Below are positions 12,434 through 12,547 of a DNA stretch of 12,547 nucleotides, in pieces. Position numbers and translations under genes: made by a program. The notes beneath the pieces were generated by a model. The model saw only the letters and a list, made by a program, of their open reading frames with translations. It made no database searches and was not told the DNA's origin. Numbering within the stretch: position 1 is the stretch's first letter; each line of letters opens with the position of its first letter. Origin of the DNA: Silvimonas sp. (GTDB taxonomy: Bacteria > Pseudomonadota > Gammaproteobacteria > Burkholderiales > Chitinibacteraceae); assembly GCA_030151005.1 (NCBI GenBank), contig JASLES010000238.1, positions 1 through 12,547 on the forward strand. The letters are read 5' to 3'.

Positions 12434-12547
12434 CTAGCTTTCTCCTTGAGCGAAGTTCCAGATTTGCGGCAGGTAATCACCATACCGCTGGAACGAATGA
12501 TCGCCACCTTCAATGACGGTTTGTGCACTGCCGGTATATTTTTTGAC
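12434..12547 (-). CDS. YqiA-like alpha/beta esterase, C-terminal end only
   Basis: Only the last 37 codons are in the window; the start lies beyond the right edge. The frame reads VKKYTGSAQTVIEGGDHSFQ and then RYGDYLPQIWNFAQGES before TAG. The pattern VIEGGDHSF followed by an aromatic, acidic segment and LPxIWxF is what one sees at the C-terminus of YqiA/YcfP-family alpha/beta-hydrolase esterases, where the His of GGDH is the catalytic histidine. The nucleophile and the rest of the fold cannot be checked. The stop codon is two bases upstream of the peroxidase ATG, and the peroxidase ribosome site is inside this gene, so the two belong to one operon. Confidence 0.75.
   Translation of the reverse strand, partial: VKKYTGSAQTVIEGGDHSFQRYGDYLPQIWNFAQGES

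Noticed and set aside
12343..12528. A 61-codon minus-strand frame across the esterase-peroxidase junction
   Set aside because: It is out of frame with both the esterase C-terminus, whose GGDHSF motif fixes the right frame, and the peroxidase.

Overview
The window looks like chromosomal core DNA of a betaproteobacterium, most likely of the order Neisseriales (Chromobacteriaceae/Chitinibacteraceae type). This rests on the look of the DnaA, YidC, RpmH and RnpA proteins, a CNP1-like ('cryptic neisserial protein') gene and moderately high GC; no phylogeny was run. There are no tRNAs, CRISPR arrays, insertion sequences or phage genes, and no obvious transferred island. Every stretch longer than about 300 bases is covered by a gene.

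Left part (1-2840): the 5' portion of RNase P RNA (rnpB, minus strand, cut by the window edge). Upstream of it lies a minus-strand run of tusA-like gene, pyrC (dihydroorotase) and a small two-helix membrane protein, with pyrC and the membrane gene coupled by TGATG. Diverging from tusA is a plus-strand secreted CNP1-like protein. It starts at TTG and ends in a CxxCH motif of the kind that binds heme c.

Middle (2869-7170): proB (glutamate 5-kinase with PUA domain) on the minus strand. Diverging from it is a tightly overlapping plus-strand operon of msrQ, yjjP and yjjB: a heme-binding membrane subunit without its usual msrP partner next to it, followed by a two-gene ThrE/YjjPB-type exporter. After a 34-bp imperfect palindrome and a short hairpin with a T8 run comes galM (aldose 1-epimerase), which ends at a strong bidirectional terminator shared with yidC.

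Right part (7188-11433): the classical rpmH-rnpA-yidD-yidC operon on the minus strand and the divergent dnaA on the plus strand. The 256-bp region between rpmH and dnaA holds a good rpmH promoter, a perfect DnaA box overlapping the -35 of a plausible dnaA promoter, and two weaker boxes. The usual outer neighbours, mnmE beyond yidC and dnaN beyond dnaA, are missing. A terminator-like hairpin lies inside the start of rnpA, and a 39-codon frame exactly fills the yidD-yidC gap.

Right edge (11496-12547): a B-type dye-decolourising peroxidase, with the C-terminal end of a YqiA-like esterase directly upstream in the same operon.

Most of the window is housekeeping. The observations most worth following up are the CxxCH-tailed CNP1 protein, the intragenic rnpA hairpin, the reorganised dnaA neighbourhood, the palindrome/terminator array before galM, and the orphan msrQ coupled to yjjPB.
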